This document shows, one piece after another, positions 34,548 to 36,772 of a stretch of DNA of 36,772 nucleotides (position 1 is the first letter of the stretch; each line of letters opens with the position of its first letter). The notes below the pieces were generated by a model. The model was not told the DNA's origin and did no database searches. It worked only from the letters and a program-made list of their open reading frames with translations. The position numbers and the translations under genes were made by a program. Source of the stretch: Paracoccaceae bacterium. GTDB lineage: Bacteria; Pseudomonadota; Alphaproteobacteria; Rhodobacterales; Rhodobacteraceae. The stretch covers positions 1-36,772 of the forward strand of contig JAIXPH010000038.1 of the NCBI GenBank assembly GCA_027486345.1. The letters are read 5' to 3'.

Positions 34548-34730
34548 GTGGTTGATCTGGGCAAGACGTGGCCGTTGGTCATCATCTTGGTATGTGCGCT
34601 TGGGGCACGGCGGACAGATCGCGGTTGGTCATGGGCAGGCGTGGCCGCTTGGCGAGGGCATGACGATGTGCTGGCCGTGCTGGAAGCGTGGCGCGGGTTT
34701 GCACCGGCGGATCAGGTGACGACGGCTTGA
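34548..34730 (+). CDS. Small hypothetical protein, tryptophan-rich
   Basis: 60 residues from a GTG at 34548 with no clear ribosome site. VVDLGKTWPLVIILVCALGA looks like a membrane or signal segment, followed by WSWAGVAAWRGHDDVLAVLE. The amino-acid composition is more protein-like than most chance frames here. It overlaps the 3' end of the recombinase on the other strand by 19 nt. It may be real or a remnant; I do not recognise it. Confidence 0.35.
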   Translation: MVDLGKTWPLVIILVCALGARRTDRGWSWAGVAAWRGHDDVLAVLEAWRGFAPADQVTTA

Positions 34731-35329
34731 GCCTCGGCGGCCATTTGCTTGGCGACCTTGGAAGCGGTAGTCGGCGAGCAGCCTGCGGCGCGGGCTGCGG
34801 CGCGAATGCCCATGCCTTGGCTGATCGCGGCACGGATGGCGGCGGCGTCCTTGGCGGGCATGGCGGGTCTGCCAAAGCGCGTGCCCTTGGCGCGGGCGCG
34901 TTCGATCCCGGCGGCGATCCGATCCCGGACCAACGCCCTCTCGAACTCGGCAAAAACGCCCAACATCTGATACATGGCCCGGCCCGACGCGGTGGACGTG
35001 TCGAGCCCTTGAACATGCAAATACAGGCCGACATCACGAGCTTGCAGATCGGACAAGATCGAGACGAGGTGCTGGATCGATCTGCCCAACCGGTCGACCG
35101 ACCACGCGGCGATCATGTCGACCTCGCCGCGTGTGACCTGCCGCATCATGGCGTCCAGACCGGGGCGCTTGTCCCGCCCGTGCGCGCCGGAGATGCCCTC
35201 GTCGACATGTTCGGCGACGACCGTCCAGCCCAGCCGCGAGGCGACCTCGCGGAGTTGGCGCAGTTGGGTCTCGTTAGTCTGGTTCTTGTCGGTCGAGACA
35301 CGGGCGTAGATGGCGACGCGCTTGGTCAT
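34712..35329 (-). CDS. Serine recombinase (resolvase/invertase family)
   Basis: 205 residues from the ATG at 35329; the frame is open upstream of it but that part is low-complexity. The catalytic domain begins VAIYARVSTDKNQ with the nucleophilic serine at 12. It continues with VDMIAAWSVDRLGRSIQHL, LHVQGLDTSTASGRAMYQM and VFAEFERALVRDRIAAGIE, all typical of small serine recombinases, and ends with a helix-turn-helix (AIRAAISQGMGIRAAARAAG). It could act as a resolvase, invertase or plasmid-type stability factor. It marks the start of the accessory region. Confidence 0.92.
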   Translation of the reverse strand: MTKRVAIYARVSTDKNQTNETQLRQLREVASRLGWTVVAEHVDEGISGAHGRDKRPGLDAMMRQVTRGEVDMIAAWSVDRLGRSIQHLVSILSDLQARDVGLYLHVQGLDTSTASGRAMYQMLGVFAEFERALVRDRIAAGIERARAKGTRFGRPAMPAKDAAAIRAAISQGMGIRAAARAAGCSPTTASKVAKQMAAEAQAVVT

Positions 35330-36010
35330 GGCGGGGTGGGCTCCGGGACGAGGTTGGCGAGTCCGTGAGGGTCTCATGGATCGCTGATCTGTCAACTTTT
35401 GAGTAGGTTTCTGGACGGGCAAATCGGGCTCCGCACACCCCTTGTTTTGCTGGCTTCTTGGGCGCGATTTTCGAGGGGGTTTTGTGGACACCTGTTGGGC
35501 ATCCGGGGGACCGTCCCAGCACGATCCCACCACCGTCTCGCAGCGCCTCCGCCTCTTGATCGGTCTCGGCGATCGTCGCGGCACGGTCACAGCCCCACAG
35601 TCAGGATCACGGTCGCAGCGAGGATCGTGGCGGCGTGGCTGCCGATCGTGACCAGAGGATGGATCGGACAGACGACTCCCACCGATCCACACCAGCGCCG
35701 CCAGCGTCCGGCCCTGACGGTTGCGGTGGTCGTGGCGATGGTCCGGGGCACGGTCGCGGGGATCGTCATGGCCACGGTCAGGACGACGGTCGTCGCAGGA
35801 TCGCCGGGCCCATCTTGGGGCAGACCGTGGCACAGCCGCTGGGGCGTCGCGGAAACGGTGGGTAGATCGTCGCGGTGACGGTCGGAGCTATCGTAGTCGC
35901 AGCGGTCGCTCGGTGGTCCTGCGCACGATCGTTGGGAGCCGTGCTCCTGCAAGCTTGCGCCGTGCTCGTAGTGGTTGTGGTCGCACGATCTACCGGGAGA
36001 TCGTCGCAGA
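35330..36010. other. Low-complexity block rich in GGTCG/GATCG words
   Basis: About 35560-35990 is built from variants of short words such as GATCGTCGC, CACGGTC and GGTCGTGG. Every frame on both strands gives simple composition: D/H/R/G-rich in some frames, A/V/T-rich in others. The part nearest the recombinase (35330-35500) holds its upstream region. I see no confident gene here apart from the weak minus-strand frame listed next. Confidence 0.5.
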
Positions 36011-36135
36011 CTGCTGAACAGGTCATAGGTGGCCGCATCCGCGCCCACCTGCTCGCGCAGCCATCGCACCGGCAACGGGCGTGCGCCCTGCCGGTCCTCG
36101 ACTGCCGAGACAAACCAAAACGCGGAACTCATCAT
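35587..36135 (-). CDS. Hypothetical protein, possibly frame-disrupted
   Basis: 183 residues from the ATG at 36135. The first about 45 residues (SSAFWFVSAVEDRQGARP, then VRWLREQVGADAATYDLF) look like real protein. Then composition becomes rich in D, H, S and R, and after about residue 105 it turns to A/T/V-rich. An adjacent frame over 35830-35600 is D/H/R-rich instead, as if the original gene had shifted frame. I do not recognise it. It may be a decayed gene in the mobile region. Confidence 0.3.
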   Translation of the reverse strand: MMSSAFWFVSAVEDRQGARPLPVRWLREQVGADAATYDLFSSLRRSPGRSCDHNHYEHGASLQEHGSQRSCAGPPSDRCDYDSSDRHRDDLPTVSATPQRLCHGLPQDGPGDPATTVVLTVAMTIPATVPRTIATTTATVRAGRWRRWCGSVGVVCPIHPLVTIGSHAATILAATVILTVGL

Positions 36136-36444
36136 TGGAGTCGGTGGCAAAGGAAAGCCCAAATCCGTGTCACGAAATAACCAGATAGGAAGAGATTACG
36201 TGACATCACACTTCGCCCCCGACTCCGAAGATGAGTGCCGCGATCGAAAGAACCCAAGGCGCGCGAGCGTGCCAACGCGACGCGTGCACGACGGTCGCGA
36301 AGCTCCGCGAGCGGGCGGCGTCAATAAGCTCGTCACGATCATCGCAAGCGTGGAAGGAACGTCGCAGGCGAAAGACCAGAAAGAAGGGTCAAGGGAAAAA
36401 GAGGGGGAATGGACGGAAAAGTGACCGAAGCGCGCCTGCCCCTA
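36136..36444. other. Intergenic stretch in the accessory region
   Basis: About 310 nt between the weak hypothetical frame and the truncated gene. A plus-strand frame (36029-36424, Lys/Glu-rich at its end) and another (36231-36701) run through it, but neither has a ribosome site or recognisable motif. Composition is mixed and less GC-rich than the chromosomal genes. Confidence 0.4.
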
Positions 36445-36655
36445 CTAAGCGGCGACTGCTTCAAAGAACACTTCGGCCACTCGATGGCCCGCGCCCTCAA
36501 CCAAGCTGCGCGCGACGGCAGGCATCGACGACAGCGCCCCCTCGACATCGTCCATGTCTAGCCGAACAGCCACTTCCGGCGCGTCCAAGCGAACCAAGTT
36601 GGGTCTTCCGATCAGAAGGCCCGCTTGCCCAAGCGCGTTGTGCGACTGCGCCCGC
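36445..36655 (-). pseudogene. C-terminal fragment of a gene cut by the IS3 element
   Basis: A clean minus-strand reading frame ends at the TAG at 36447-36445. It reads NALGQAGLLIGRPNLVRLDA, then PEVAVRLDMDDVEGALSSMP, then AVARSLVEGAGHRVAEVFFE and AVAA. About 70 residues are visible, with no start codon of its own that would make a full protein. At 36656 the sequence changes to what looks like an insertion-sequence end (TGAGCTACCCCCC), so the 5' part has been separated from it. I do not recognise the family. Confidence 0.6.
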
Positions 36656-36772
36656 TGAGCTACCCCCCGAAAATTGGACAGTGACGGAAGCTACGATCTA
36701 AAGTCTGCTGGTCTCCAAGAACGAGGAGAACAGACATGTCGAAACGCAGGAACCACGACGCGGCCTTCAAGG
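36656..36772 (+). mobile_element. Left end of an IS3-family insertion sequence (continues past window)
   Basis: The terminus probably starts TGAGCTACCCCCC at 36656 (IS3-family ends begin with TG), followed by AAAATTGGACAGT, an about 55-nt leader and an OrfA start. Only this end is visible, so the inverted repeat and target duplication cannot be checked. Confidence 0.7.
36736..36772 (+). CDS. IS3-family transposase OrfA, first 12 codons
   Basis: From the ATG at 36736, after GAGGAG, the visible residues are MSKRRNHDAAFK, running off the window. This start is characteristic of IS3-family OrfA proteins, whose N-terminal helix-turn-helix follows. OrfA is normally joined to OrfB by programmed frameshifting to make the transposase. 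Confidence 0.85.
   Translation, partial: MSKRRNHDAAFK

Noticed and set aside
35330-35833. N-terminal extension of the serine recombinase frame
   Set aside because: The extension is low-complexity (D/H/R/P-rich) and the family starts a few residues before YARVS, matching the ATG at 35329.
36029-36424. 131-codon plus frame, Lys/Glu-rich at its end
   Set aside because: No ribosome site, no recognisable motif, and its first half runs through the low-complexity block.
36600-36668. tRNA-like stretch with CCCGCTGAGCTAC (D-arm-like on minus)
   Set aside because: The anticodon and T arms do not fold, and the same bases are part of a clean minus-strand coding frame joined to the IS end.
36231-36701. 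156-codon plus frame
   Set aside because: Its second half is antisense to the better minus-strand coding fragment at 36445-36655, and its composition (runs of R, K, S) is not convincing.

Overview
The window looks like a chromosomal segment of a GC-rich alphaproteobacterium of the Rhodobacteraceae (Rhodobacterales). The evidence is the set of family-typical genes: a 44-residue aa3-oxidase subunit IV, a DdsA/SdsA-type polyprenyl diphosphate synthase, argH followed by a tiny lipoprotein gene, a DUF6173-like protein, phaA-phaB, and an IS3-type insertion sequence. I cannot name the genus from sequence alone.

Layout. 1-4877 (minus) is most of a giant RTX adhesin-like secreted protein whose C-terminus lies outside the window. 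It is built from cadherin-like modules alternating with GGxGxD calcium-binding blocks, with long internal duplications. A 0.9 kb non-coding region with several dyads and hairpins lies upstream of it. Next come an IclR-like regulator (minus) and, divergently, a pair of overlapping genes for membrane-anchored LytTR DNA-binding proteins. 8.5-12.7 kb holds argH with a small lipoprotein and a DUF2834 protein, a divergent TlpA-like thioredoxin, a membrane protein of unknown function and greA. 13-18.4 kb is an electron-transfer and isoprenoid/quinone block: ETF-ubiquinone oxidoreductase, a secreted TPR protein overlapping ispE, and a convergent polyprenyl diphosphate synthase for the ubiquinone side chain. 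18.4-25.7 kb has DUF2007, a TrmN6-like methyltransferase, a YdcH-like protein, a DMT transporter, phaB and phaA (polyhydroxybutyrate precursor synthesis), a degenerate EAL protein, tag and tsaC/sua5. 25.8-34.3 kb carries a DmdC-like acyl-CoA dehydrogenase, a metallo-hydrolase, a DUF6173-like protein, aa3 subunit IV, a lipoprotein with a permuted papain-like signature, azlCD, mobA-mobB(fusion)-GNAT and a GST. From about 34.4 kb to the end is an accessory region: a serine recombinase, a low-complexity block, a gene remnant cut by an IS3-family element, and the first 12 codons of that element's OrfA.

The most interesting signal is non-coding. Two copies (about 245 nt each, 20609-20852 on plus and 24529-24773 on minus) of an intergenic element differ in many bases yet keep the same series of five hairpins. 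Three stems show compensatory changes on both arms. A central segment can also pair with either an upstream or a downstream partner in both copies. This looks like a selected structured RNA or DNA element, not a gene. A second, shorter dispersed repeat occurs at two convergent gene ends (11098-11169 and 17314-17348) and in the second case supplies the last codons of ispE. A 21-nt palindrome at the phaA promoter (22925-22945) resembles a PhaR-type operator.

Limits: no database search was possible. Family names come from recognising motifs, and start codons were chosen by eye from Shine-Dalgarno sequences and family length.
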